DNA of 45,770 bases from Flavobacterium sp. (GTDB lineage: Bacteria; Bacteroidota; Bacteroidia; Flavobacteriales; Flavobacteriaceae). The notes under the pieces were generated by a model. It was not told where the DNA came from, did not search any database, and worked only from the letters and a program-made list of their open reading frames with translations. A program made the position numbers and the translations under genes. Each line of letters opens with the position of its first letter. The first letter of the stretch is position 1. The stretch is from NCBI RefSeq assembly GCF_029945805.1, contig NZ_JAQSDH010000008.1, positions 1-45,770 of the forward strand, read 5' to 3'. Positions 35,135 through 44,800 of the stretch are shown piece after piece.

Positions 35135-36901
35135 ATGGAACAATTTGTAGTATCTGCCCGTAAGTATCGTCCGCAAACGTTTAAAGACGTCGTGGGGCAA
35201 CAGGCAATTACCAACACTTTACTCAACGCTATAGATAGCAATCACTTAGCTTCTGCCCTATTGTTTACGGGTCCAAGAGGTGTTGGAAAAACAACTTGTG
35301 CGCGTATTCTGGCTCGCAAAATTAATCAGCCCGGTTATGATGATCCGAATGAGGATTTCGCTTTTAATGTTTTCGAATTGGATGCCGCTTCAAATAATTC
35401 GGTTGACGATATTCGCAATCTGATTGATCAAGTTAGAATCCCACCACAAACCGGACAATACAAAGTGTATATTATTGACGAGGTGCACATGTTGTCTGCC
35501 AATGCGTTCAATGCGTTTCTGAAAACTCTCGAAGAACCGCCAAAGCACGCCATATTTATATTGGCTACGACCGAAAAGCACAAAATCATTCCAACCATAT
35601 TATCACGTTGCCAGATTTTTGATTTTAAAAGAATCACTGTTAAAGATGCCAAAGACCATTTGGCTGAGGTAGCTAAAAGCCAAGGCGTGGAATATGAAGA
35701 TGATGCCTTGCATATTATTGCCCAAAAAGCAGATGGCGCCATGCGTGATGCTTTATCAATTTTTGATCGAGTAGTTTCGTATTGTGGTAACAACCTAACG
35801 CGCCAGGCAGTTACAGAAAATTTGAACGTACTTGATTATGAGACCTATATTAACGTAACCGATTTAATACTGGAAAATAAGATTCCGGAATTACTTTTGG
35901 CTTATAATGAAATCTTGTCTAAAGGATTTGACGGACATCACTTCATATCGGGCTTGGCCTCACATTTCAGAGATTTATTGGTTTCAATGAACCCAGCGAC
36001 GCTTTCATTATTAGAAGTAGGCGAAGCCGCTCAGAAATTATACGGACAACAATCGCAACGTGCTACTCAAGAGTTTCTTTTACAAGGAATCAATAGTGCC
36101 AACGACTGTGATTTGAAATATAAGGTTTCGCAAAACCAACGCCTTTTAGTAGAACTTACTTTAATGCAGCTTGCCTCTATCACCCTTGATGGAGAAAAAA
36201 AAAAAGCTGACTTTATAATTCCACCTACGTTTTATCGTAACGGCTATTCTATAGTTGAAGTTCAGCAATCAGAAACTCAGAAACCACAAAGGGAGGAAGC
36301 GGATGTTCAGAAAGCGGAAACGCAGAAGGCAGAAGTTGTTCAACCGACACAACATTCAACATCTACTACCCAACATCCAGCACTTGGTACCCCGAGCGCA
36401 GTCGAAGGGCAAAAAACGCTAAATGGTAACGGACAACCAAAAGTTTCTGCTATGTCATTGGCGAGTATTCGTGCTAAAAAAGAAATGGTAGAAGCGCATA
36501 GATCAGCAGTGAAAGAGGTCGTGCATCTGCCAAGTGAAGTTTTTACCGAAACAGAAATGCTGGAACAATGGCTGAAGTATGCACAACGCATGGAAGATAA
36601 AGGCTTCCGAATTATAGCTTCTTTATTAACGATAAACGATCCGATTCTTAACGGTACAACTATTGTTCACGAAATGCCGAATGAAAGTTCAAGGATTGAT
36701 TTCGAAAAAGAAAGGCCCGAGTTATTGGGTTACCTGCGTGGGAAACTTCACAACCACGATATTACTATTGAAGTAAAAGTAAATGAGACATTGGTTGCCA
36801 AAAAAGCATTTACTGCTCAAGATAAATACAATCGTTTGGCTGAGCTTAATCCAAACTTAGAGCTCATGCGCAATTTGTTTGGGTTGGATATTAATGAGTG
36901 A
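35135..36901 (+). CDS. dnaX: DNA polymerase III gamma/tau subunit
   Basis: The 588-residue clamp-loader ATPase starts at FVVSARKYRPQTFKDVVGQ. Walker A is GPRGVGKT (46-53), Walker B is VYIIDEVHML (111-120), and sensor motif LSRCQIFDFKRI follows. The Cys cluster that binds zinc in E. coli DnaX is absent: after Walker A the sequence goes straight to ELDAASNNSVDDIR. A Gln/Ala/Thr-rich linker (about residues 375-430) joins the ATPase to a C-terminal tau-like domain. The linker codes through a REP-like sequence. The start fits the promoter. Confidence 0.96.
   Translation: MEQFVVSARKYRPQTFKDVVGQQAITNTLLNAIDSNHLASALLFTGPRGVGKTTCARILARKINQPGYDDPNEDFAFNVFELDAASNNSVDDIRNLIDQVRIPPQTGQYKVYIIDEVHMLSANAFNAFLKTLEEPPKHAIFILATTEKHKIIPTILSRCQIFDFKRITVKDAKDHLAEVAKSQGVEYEDDALHIIAQKADGAMRDALSIFDRVVSYCGNNLTRQAVTENLNVLDYETYINVTDLILENKIPELLLAYNEILSKGFDGHHFISGLASHFRDLLVSMNPATLSLLEVGEAAQKLYGQQSQRATQEFLLQGINSANDCDLKYKVSQNQRLLVELTLMQLASITLDGEKKKADFIIPPTFYRNGYSIVEVQQSETQKPQREEADVQKAETQKAEVVQPTQHSTSTTQHPALGTPSAVEGQKTLNGNGQPKVSAMSLASIRAKKEMVEAHRSAVKEVVHLPSEVFTETEMLEQWLKYAQRMEDKGFRIIASLLTINDPILNGTTIVHEMPNESSRIDFEKERPELLGYLRGKLHNHDITIEVKVNETLVAKKAFTAQDKYNRLAELNPNLELMRNLFGLDINE
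36383..36409 (+). repeat. REP-like sequence inside the dnaX linker
   Basis: CTTGGTACCCCGAGCGCAGT, followed by CGAAGGG, reads in frame as LGTPSAVEG. It looks like one arm of the flavobacterial palindrome family CTTCGACTGCGCTCGGGGTACC, a relative of the repeat at 5664-5718. The family assignment is from memory, not a search. Confidence 0.5.
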
Positions 36902-36907
36902 GTACTA

Positions 36908-37093
36908 TTACTTCTTCCTTTTTTCGTTCCGTAAACTTGAAAGTATACTCCAGCCAATAAACAACATTGCTGCAATTCCAAGATAGTGATTACCATTAGA
37001 TTTAAAACTAAAATCGTAATAATTCATTTCGTAGATATGCACTCCAATAAGCGCTAAGCAAACTACGAAGAGTAGGATTCTGAAAATTTTCAT
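36908..37093 (-). CDS. Small two-helix membrane protein
   Basis: The 61-residue product from the ATG at 37093 (MKIFRILLFVVCLALIGVHI) has hydrophobic helices at about 4-22 and 38-52 and a basic tail (RNEKRKK). It starts one base after the ppx stop in TAATATG, so translation is likely coupled. A longer in-frame extension reads antisense into ppx and is rejected. The function is unknown; its place in the operon suggests a tie to polyphosphate or the envelope. Confidence 0.7.
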   Translation of the reverse strand: MKIFRILLFVVCLALIGVHIYEMNYYDFSFKSNGNHYLGIAAMLFIGWSILSSLRNEKRKK

Positions 37094-37094
37094 A

Positions 37095-37985
37095 TTATAA
37101 TTTCCCTTGATACATTGCTTTAACGATGCCGTCTGCCAAACCAATTTTCGGCACGAATAATTGTCGGGCACCACTCCATTTCATTGCGTTAAGATACACT
37201 TTTGTAGCTGGAATAATTACATCAGCTCTATCTGTGTTTAGCGCTAACTCAGCGATTCGTTGTTCGTAGGTTAACGAGTTTAGATATTGGTATTGGGAGT
37301 TCAGGTATAAATAGGACAACGGTTTGTCTTGCGGTTTGCCTGAAAGTTTGAACAGTTTGTTGATGTTTCCGCCTGAACCTATTAGTATAACATTATCAAA
37401 TTGTTCAGTATTGGTTTTAATCCATTTTTCTATTTCTTCCCAAACCACGTCGCAAACCATATTGTTTAACATCCGAACCGTTCCAATTTTAAAAGATTTG
37501 GATGCTACCATTTTAGCGTCGCTAAACAAAGAGAATTCGGTACTTCCACCACCCACGTCTGCGTATAAATACGTTTGGTCGGTTTTTAAGAAATCGTGCA
37601 AATCGGAAGACGCAATAATAGTGGCTTCAATTTTCCCGTCGATAATATCGATATCAATGTCACATTGTTCTCTTATAGTATTGGCAATTTCTTTTCCGTT
37701 GTAGGCTTCGCGCATGGCGGATGTTGCACAAGCTTTATATTTTTCGACCTTATATACTTTCATTAACAGTTTGAATGCTTTCATAGCGTCAATCATTCTG
37801 TCGATATTTTCTTCTGAGATTTCTCCAACGGTGAATGCATCTTGTCCCAAACGAATTGGCACACGGATTAAGGCACTTTTATTGAATTGGGTTTCCTTAT
37901 CTTGCTGCTCAACAATATTGGTAATGAGCAATCGCATGGCATTGGATCCAATGTCAATTGCTGCATATTTTTTAATTGAAATCAT
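37095..37985 (-). CDS. Exopolyphosphatase / pppGpp phosphatase family protein
   Basis: The 296-residue protein has the ASKHA fold of Ppx/GppA: AAIDIGSNAMRLLI at the N-terminus, YADVGGGSTEFSLF in the middle and LIGSGGNINKLF in the second half. It contains only the ATPase-type core and lacks the C-terminal domain of E. coli Ppx, as is common in Bacteroidota. It would remove end phosphates from polyphosphate or hydrolyse pppGpp. It lies 9 bases below ppk, giving synthesis and breakdown in one unit. Confidence 0.9.
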   Translation of the reverse strand: MISIKKYAAIDIGSNAMRLLITNIVEQQDKETQFNKSALIRVPIRLGQDAFTVGEISEENIDRMIDAMKAFKLLMKVYKVEKYKACATSAMREAYNGKEIANTIREQCDIDIDIIDGKIEATIIASSDLHDFLKTDQTYLYADVGGGSTEFSLFSDAKMVASKSFKIGTVRMLNNMVCDVVWEEIEKWIKTNTEQFDNVILIGSGGNINKLFKLSGKPQDKPLSYLYLNSQYQYLNSLTYEQRIAELALNTDRADVIIPATKVYLNAMKWSGARQLFVPKIGLADGIVKAMYQGKL

Positions 37986-37994
37986 TAAATTTAG

Positions 37995-40124
37995 TTATTC
38001 GTTGTTAGGTATTGTATTTGCGTCAAGTCTTTCTTTATAATAATTGTAGGTTTCGTGTTGTGCTCTAAATATCGGTTCATCAGCATTACGAATTTTATAC
38101 TTATTTTCGAATTTTTCAGAATGTAAACGTGCTTTTACGTTTCCTTTCCATCCTATATCGAAGTTGTCAATAATTTGTTTTTTGATATTCTCATCATATA
38201 TCGGACACGTGACTTCTACTCTTCCGTCAAGATTTCGGGTCATGAAGTCGGCTGAAGAAATAAAAACTTCAACATCCTCATTATTACAGAAAATATAGGA
38301 ACGAGTATGTTCTAAAAAGTAGTCCACAATACTCACTGCTTCTATGTTTTCACTCATTCCTTTCACACCTGGAATTAGACAACAAATACCTCTGACTTGT
38401 AATTTTATCTTGACACCGGCATTGCTTGCTTCATACAATTTGTCAATCATTGGATTATCGGAAAGACTATTCATTTTCAAATTTATGTATGCCGGTCGTC
38501 CAATTTTCGCATTGTTAATTTCTCTTTCAATGAGTTTATAAAATTTAGATCGGGTGTAATGTGGCGACACAATTAAGTGTTTATAACGATGAACTCTATA
38601 ATTAATATCAAAAAAATCAAATATCTTATTGACGTCTCTTAATATTTGCTGATGACTGGTTAAAAGAGTAAAATCGGTATAAATTTTAGCGGTGCTTTCA
38701 TTAAAATTTCCGGTAGAAATAAAGCCGTACCGTTTCAATTTATCATCTTCAATACGATCCACCACACAAATTTTACTGTGCACTTTTAAACCTTTAATAC
38801 CAAAAATAAGTTCTATTCCTTCTTGCTGCATTTGCTCAGCATACGATATATTACTAGCTTCATCAAACCGCGCCTGAAGTTCAATCTGAACAACTACTTT
38901 CTTTCCGTTTTTGGCGGCGTTAATTAGTGAACTTATTATTTGAGAATTCTTTGCCAAACGGTATAATGTGATTTTTATTGCAGTAACCTTTGGATCTAGA
39001 GCTGCCTCACGCAAAAACTTTATGATGTATGAAAATGACTGAAAAGGTGCGTTTATAAGATAATCTTTTTGCGCAATTTTGTTTAGAATACTGCCGTCTA
39101 ATGACAAACCTTCCACCGGAAGTGGAATTCTTGGTGGATATAACAGATCAAACCTACCTAGATTCGGGAAGCTCATGTAGTCGCGTCGGTTGTGATATCT
39201 TCCGCCTGGAATTACACCATCGGAAGCATCAATTCCCATTTTAGAAAGAAAAAACTTGAGCGTGTCTTTTCCGATATGTTTATCATATACAAAGCGAACG
39301 GGCTCTCCAATTCGTCTTTCTTTTACAGAGGTCGCAATCTTTTCGAGCATACTTTTGCTCATATCACTGTCAATATCAAGTTGGGCATCACGTGTGATTT
39401 TTATCATGTGTGCCGAAATACTTTGGTAATCAAAAATATTGAAAATACTATTTAAATTATAGCGAATCAAATCATCGAGCATGATCAAATATTGTTTCCC
39501 TTCTTTGTTAGGAAGTTCCACAATACGATTGGTAGTTTTCGGAATTTCAATGATGGCGTAGCGCACTTCCGGTTTATTCTTTTTAACCAAACCGAGCATA
39601 CCACTGGAAACTTGTTCCGATTTCAGCACCAGTTTAATGGCTAAATAACCAGACGTGTCTTTTAACAATGGAAATTCAGCCAAATCATTTAGGATAATGG
39701 TAACAAGTTCAGGACTTATTTTCTGGATGAAAAAATCTTTAATAAAATTTTCCTGTTCGTCTGAAACTTCATTTTCATCAATGATAATAACATTTTGCTT
39801 CACCAATTCTTTTTCAATTAAGCTGAGTATGCGTAAACTTTCTGATTGTTGTTTGATTACAATTTTAGTTATTTCTTTAACTAATTGTTGCGCAGATATT
39901 CCTCCTAAAATCTTTTCCCCTGTTTTGCCGGATAAGCTCAAACGTCGGATTGCTGCGAAACGCACACGGAAAAATTCGTCTAAATTGTTGGAAAAAATGC
40001 CAATGAAGCGCAATCTTTCCAATAATGGAACTGATTCATCCGCTGCTTCTTGCAAGACTCTGGCATTGAAAGCTAACCAACTTTTCTCTTTATCTAAGTA
40101 TCTAAAATTATGTTCTGTACTCAT
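37995..40124 (-). CDS. ppk1: Polyphosphate kinase 1
   Basis: The 709-residue enzyme polymerises phosphate from ATP. The N-terminal block YLDKEKSWLAFNARVLQEA and FSNNLDEFFRVR are typical. The catalytic phospholipase-D-like core has ITLYRLAKNSQII, VVQIELQARFDEASNI, and the autophosphorylated His at H449 in GLKVHSKICVVDR. The second His lies in EHTRSYIFCNNEDVEVFISSADFM. It starts one base after the sixA stop, in TAATATG, so it is coupled to it. Length is normal. Confidence 0.95.
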   Translation of the reverse strand: MSTEHNFRYLDKEKSWLAFNARVLQEAADESVPLLERLRFIGIFSNNLDEFFRVRFAAIRRLSLSGKTGEKILGGISAQQLVKEITKIVIKQQSESLRILSLIEKELVKQNVIIIDENEVSDEQENFIKDFFIQKISPELVTIILNDLAEFPLLKDTSGYLAIKLVLKSEQVSSGMLGLVKKNKPEVRYAIIEIPKTTNRIVELPNKEGKQYLIMLDDLIRYNLNSIFNIFDYQSISAHMIKITRDAQLDIDSDMSKSMLEKIATSVKERRIGEPVRFVYDKHIGKDTLKFFLSKMGIDASDGVIPGGRYHNRRDYMSFPNLGRFDLLYPPRIPLPVEGLSLDGSILNKIAQKDYLINAPFQSFSYIIKFLREAALDPKVTAIKITLYRLAKNSQIISSLINAAKNGKKVVVQIELQARFDEASNISYAEQMQQEGIELIFGIKGLKVHSKICVVDRIEDDKLKRYGFISTGNFNESTAKIYTDFTLLTSHQQILRDVNKIFDFFDINYRVHRYKHLIVSPHYTRSKFYKLIEREINNAKIGRPAYINLKMNSLSDNPMIDKLYEASNAGVKIKLQVRGICCLIPGVKGMSENIEAVSIVDYFLEHTRSYIFCNNEDVEVFISSADFMTRNLDGRVEVTCPIYDENIKKQIIDNFDIGWKGNVKARLHSEKFENKYKIRNADEPIFRAQHETYNYYKERLDANTIPNNE

Positions 40125-40125
40125 A

Positions 40126-40611
40126 TTACTTTAAATCTCTGGGGAAAACGACATTTTTGGTACTACCTTTTTCAATTTTCTGCCAGCTTTTTTGTTCAAA
40201 TATAATATTTACAAACCCAGAAGTCGAAACATTATCAATTAAAGTACTGCCAAACTTATTCACAAAATTAGTAATTGCCTCATTGTGACCAAAAACGATT
40301 ATATGTTCGTATTCATCTGAACACGATTTGATAATTTGCTCCAACTTTTTTTCATCAAAAGTATAAAGCTCTTCTTTAAATAGGATACTTTCAATGGGAT
40401 AGGACATATTTTGTGCAAAAATTAATGCAGTTTCCTTAGCCCGCCTAGCGGAACTGCTCCAAATCAAAAAGGTTTTTGGAAGTACCTGTACAATGTGGGT
40501 TGAAACTAAATGTGCATCCTGAATACCTTTGCTAGTAAGTGGTCTGTCAAAGTCGCGAAGTGGTGCTTCCCAACTTGATTTGGCGTGTCGAATCAATATT
40601 AGCTGTTTCAT
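40126..40611 (-). CDS. SixA-type phosphohistidine phosphatase
   Basis: The 161-residue histidine-phosphatase-fold protein starts with LILIRHAKSSWEAP, where H8 is the nucleophile. SSSARRAKETA and FGHNEAITNF, with the second catalytic His, complete the site. SixA proteins remove phosphate from histidine in signalling proteins. It is the first gene of the ppk1-ppx unit, next to an enzyme whose own mechanism uses a phosphohistidine. The target is unknown. Confidence 0.88.
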   Translation of the reverse strand: MKQLILIRHAKSSWEAPLRDFDRPLTSKGIQDAHLVSTHIVQVLPKTFLIWSSSARRAKETALIFAQNMSYPIESILFKEELYTFDEKKLEQIIKSCSDEYEHIIVFGHNEAITNFVNKFGSTLIDNVSTSGFVNIIFEQKSWQKIEKGSTKNVVFPRDLK

Positions 40612-40972
40612 ACTATTTCATAAATGTTTGAAAGCATAAATTTAAGCTATTAATGTTTACCATGAAATAGTAAGATAAGATTAAAACAGTACTAATTAGT
40701 ATTATGCTCAAACCAAAAACGAGACCAAAACAAAAAAAACATAAAGTATTTATTTTGAAATAAATGTTAAAACCTAAAAAATCTTATAAACAGCTTGTTG
40801 TTAATAATATTTTGTAGTATATTTCCATTTAAAAATGTTAAATAGTGCACTTTATCTATTAAATTATACACTTTATCGATTTTTTTTTTGGTAGATAAAT
40901 TAAAACTAGCTACTTTCGAACTGTTAAAGAACGATAAAATTAAAAATACACTCACTAAAACTCTAAATTATT
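40612..40972. other. AT-rich divergent control region
   Basis: The region holds no gene. An 11-bp perfect inverted repeat, TACTATTTCAT (40611-40621) with ATGAAATAGTA (40662-40672), straddles the sixA upstream area. A tandem direct repeat CACTTTATC occurs at 40848-40856 and 40869-40877, exactly 21 bases apart. It lies just above the rightward promoter, so it may bind a regulator on one face of the helix. Confidence 0.55.
40888..40918 (+). promoter_or_regulatory. Promoter of the second adhesin unit
   Basis: TTG (40888-40890), 20 bases, then TACTTTCG (40911-40918), one mismatch from TAnnTTTG. It is the only promoter-like match I found ahead of the rightward genes up to the window edge. Confidence 0.5.
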
Positions 40973-41068
40973 ATGTCAAAATCAAAAGAATCTTATGAAA
41001 AAACTATTCGTAAAAAGGCAAAAACGAACAAAAAACGTCACTTGAACGAGTTTTTGGGTTATTCGTAG
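40973..41068 (+). CDS. Lysine-rich micro-ORF (31 residues)
   Basis: The frame MSKSKESYEKTIRKKAKTNK... ending HLNEFLGYS is very basic, with 10 Lys and 2 Arg in 31 residues. It begins about 48 bases below the predicted transcript start. No purine-rich ribosome site is obvious, as is normal in the phylum. It could be a real small basic protein, such as a ribosome-associated one, or a leader peptide for the adhesin unit. Support is only position, start codon and composition. Confidence 0.4.
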   Translation: MSKSKESYEKTIRKKAKTNKKRHLNEFLGYS

Positions 41069-41213
41069 AAAAAGTTGTGTTCGGTAGTAGTTACTATATA
41101 ATTTAGCACTCGATTAGTATAACCCAAATATCTATATCTACCAATATGCCTACATCAATCACACTTCACGCCCGAAAACCCTTTTGCAAAATTATTTTTC
41201 AATAACTAATTGT

Positions 41214-41807
41214 ATGAAAACAAATAACCCAAATGTATTATTTAACCATCAAACAAAACTTTTGTTTGGAAAAACAAGTCAATTTATGAAACAAAATCTA
41301 TTATTAATGTTACTCTTGGTATTCGTCTACACTGGCAGCTTTGCGCAAGCCAGTAGAGAAAATGGAACCATCGTAGTAAACGACATGAAATCAATTCTCT
41401 ATCCAGAGGGAATAGCTCGGCAGGCAGCTTCAAGTAGTGCTTTCGATGTTACCCGTCTTCGGGATTTGGTAGGTGAAGTTCAATCTTCAATGTATTTTTA
41501 TGGAAGTGAAGTTAAAACCTATGGTGATGTGCCGACAAATCTATTTACAGATTTGAGTTCACTGAACCTAGTAAACAATTCCATTACCATGAAACAAAAT
41601 GTTGAAATTGTAACTGTGCGAATTAAAACTGCAAGTGAACTAAATTCAACTATTGATTTAGCTGTTTTTTCAAACTTTCCAAATTTAAAATACATTTATT
41701 TTATCTCAGCACTAAATACAACTAGTGCGAATATCGCTAGTCGTATTTCTAATTATGATCGCAGATTTAATATATTTTATAAAATAGAGAATGGTGATGG
41801 TAATTAA
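41214..41807 (+). CDS. Secreted protein ahead of the giant adhesin
   Basis: From the ATG at 41214 the product is 197 residues. The hydrophobic stretch MKQNLLLMLLLVFVYTGSFAQ ends in a typical FAQ cleavage site, so the second ATG at 41286, giving 173 residues, may be the true start. The mature part has no named domain: NGTIVVNDMKSILYPEGIAR, then strands such as VEIVTVRIKT and a C-terminal ISNYDRRFNIFYKIENG. It lies 22 bases above the giant adhesin and is probably cotranscribed. SprB operons in gliding bacteria also carry small secreted partners; any such link here is inference. Confidence 0.7.
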   Translation: MKTNNPNVLFNHQTKLLFGKTSQFMKQNLLLMLLLVFVYTGSFAQASRENGTIVVNDMKSILYPEGIARQAASSSAFDVTRLRDLVGEVQSSMYFYGSEVKTYGDVPTNLFTDLSSLNLVNNSITMKQNVEIVTVRIKTASELNSTIDLAVFSNFPNLKYIYFISALNTTSANIASRISNYDRRFNIFYKIENGDGN

Positions 41808-41829
41808 TAAATTGAAAAAATACAAAAAT

Positions 41830-44800
41830 ATGAGAAATTTATACTTTAATTCAATCATAAAAAAGTTTAGCTGTGTTACAGTATTATTAGTTATTCTATT
41901 AGGAATTTCTAATTCAGTTAGTGCGCAGTTAAAAGTTCCTTTCACATCTAGAACTTCGCAATACAGTCCTACTCAGCAGATTTACAATGTTAAAGGAGAT
42001 TTTGTAATGTTAGGAAATACCAACCTTACTTTGCAGAACTATGGTGCTACTACGCCTAACAACAACAATGTAATGGTATATGTTGATGTTGATGGAAATA
42101 GCATCGCAGGTTTAGGCGGAAGCCCAACATTTAACTCTTCTTCAGCAACATTAAGTTTTTCATCAGAAAATGGTGCAAACCCGGCATGTTCTAACATTGT
42201 TTATGCTGGTTTATATTGGACCGGTAGAGCAGAACAATCAAATACTGCAACAAACACATTTAATGTTACAAAAACAATAAATGGTACTTCATATACAAAG
42301 GCTTTTGACAAAAGAAAAATTATGTTCAAAGGTCCAGGAACGAGTGCTTACACAGAATTTACTGCTGCTGCATCCGATATTTTCTACCCAACTACCTCTA
42401 GTGATGGCGATTATATTTATTCAGCTTATAAAGAAGTTACGGACTATGTTAGATTGCATGGTATTGGTGAATATTTAGCTGCCGATATCGCTTTAAGAGA
42501 TGGTAATGGTGGTGGAACTGGATATTCTGGCGGATGGGGATTAGTAGTTGTTTATGAAAATTCAAAAATGAAATATCGTGACGTCAATATTTTTGACGGT
42601 CATGCTTTCGTGGTTTCAACAAATAGTACTGGATTCGATTTACCTGTTTCTGGGTTTAATACAGTTAGAACAGGAGAAGTTGGTGTTAAATTAGGCCTAA
42701 TGGCCAGTGAAGGTGACGTAAATTTAACAGGTGATTATTTTAGAATCAGAAATCTTAACACTACTTCTTATACAACATTAAGTCGAGCTGCGAACGGACT
42801 TGTTCCTAATCCTGATAATTTCTTTAACTCATCTATTAGTACAGGTGGAAATTCAAGAAATCCTACTTTAGGAAATAATACTGGTATTGATATTACAATG
42901 TTCAATATTCCTAATACAAATAATGCCGTTATTGGCAATCAGCAAACAGCAACCAATTTTAGATATGGGACTGGTGGTGACACCTATGCTATTTTCGCAA
43001 TTGCGATGTCGGTTGATGCATATGTTCCTGAAGCAGAAGGTATTTTAACAACGACTACTATCAACAATCAACCTGCTGTTCAACCTTACACAATTTTACC
43101 TAATCAGGAAGCTGGTTTTACTATTGATGTTAGAAATTTAGGTAGTGAAGCTATTAATAATTATAAAGTAATTGTTCCTTTACCATACAATGCTACATAC
43201 GTTGCAGGAAGCGCAACGGGTACTATTTTCTACAACAATCCAAACACAACTATTACAGGTACTTATGATCCTAACTTAGGAGTAACGGGTTCAATTGTTT
43301 GGGATTTTGGGACTTTGCCTTTACCTGCAAACCCTACTACATTGTTGGCTAGATTATCATTTAAAATAAAAGCTACTAATAACTGTGAAATTTTAGCTAA
43401 TGCTTCATGTTCAAGTGTCATGGCTGTAAATGGAAATTCTACGGGTTTAGGTAGTATAACGAATGTTCCTTTAAAGAATTCAAATTTAATTCAAGGATAT
43501 ACACAAAACGGCACTTGCGTTGGACAAGCGATCCCATCTCCGATCAATATTGGAATAAATGGAACAAGCTTTGTAGAACAAAATTGTCCAGGAACCAATA
43601 TAGTTAGAAATTTTTCATATTGTAGCAGTAGCACAACGGTGTTACCTTCTCAAATTGCTTCAAATTTCCCACTAGGATCTTTATTCTACGATTCATTCCC
43701 TGTTACTGGAAGTTCTATCCAATATACAGAAACATTACCAATTCCACTAGTAGCTGGTTCTACTTTAACTTACTACGCAGTGCCTTCAGGTGGTGGTAGT
43801 GGTTGTAGATTCCCTTTTACCATTTCAAAATGTCCAACCATTATTGCTCAAAATGATGCACTTACAGGTGGTAATGGTACAACAGGAAATACTAACGCTG
43901 GAAACGTATTAAACAATAACGGTAGTGGTGTAGATACTTTAAATGGAGTTCAAGCAACTATTGCTCAAGTAAATATAAATGTTACAACTCCTGCTGTTTC
44001 AATAGGTGGCGCTCTGGTACCAGTTATAAACACAACAACCGGAGTAGTTTCTGTACCTGCTGGAACTCCAGCTGGAACATATACTATTACTTATAACTTA
44101 TGTGAAAAATTAAATCCTCTTACAAATTGTGATCCTGCTATCGTAACTATTACGGTAACAGCTCCTTCAATTACTGCAGTTAACGACACTTATACTGGTG
44201 TTAATTGTACAACTTCAGGTGTAATTGGTAATATTTTCACAAACGATACTTTAAATGGTGGATCGTTTACTGCTAATCAAGTAAATTTCACATTGCTTAC
44301 AGGAAGTAACCCTAACATTACTATCGGTTCAAATGGAGATGTAAATATTACATCTGGTATAGCTGCTGGAACTTATACTTTTACATATAAGATTTGTCAG
44401 ACTATAAATCCAACGAACTGCAGTAATACGGCAACGATTTCTATTTCAGTAAATCAATCTCCATTACCTACAATGACTGCTCCAGCTGCAATAACTGTGG
44501 CATGTGGAGCAATAACATCTAGTACTATTCCATATACTAATGGATTAACTGGTGCTTGTGCTATTACTGGAACTTCAAACGCTTCTACTTTTACAGCAAC
44601 TCCAAATGCTTGTGGTGGAACGGTAACTGAAACATGGACTGCAACTGATTCTTATGGTAGAACTATAACTTCAGTATCAAGAATAATTACAGTAAGCCCT
44701 GCTGCATTGCCAACAATGACTGCACCAGCTGCTATCACTGTAGCTTGTGGTTCAATACCATCAGCCAGTACTATTTCATTCAGTAATGGATTAACTGGTA

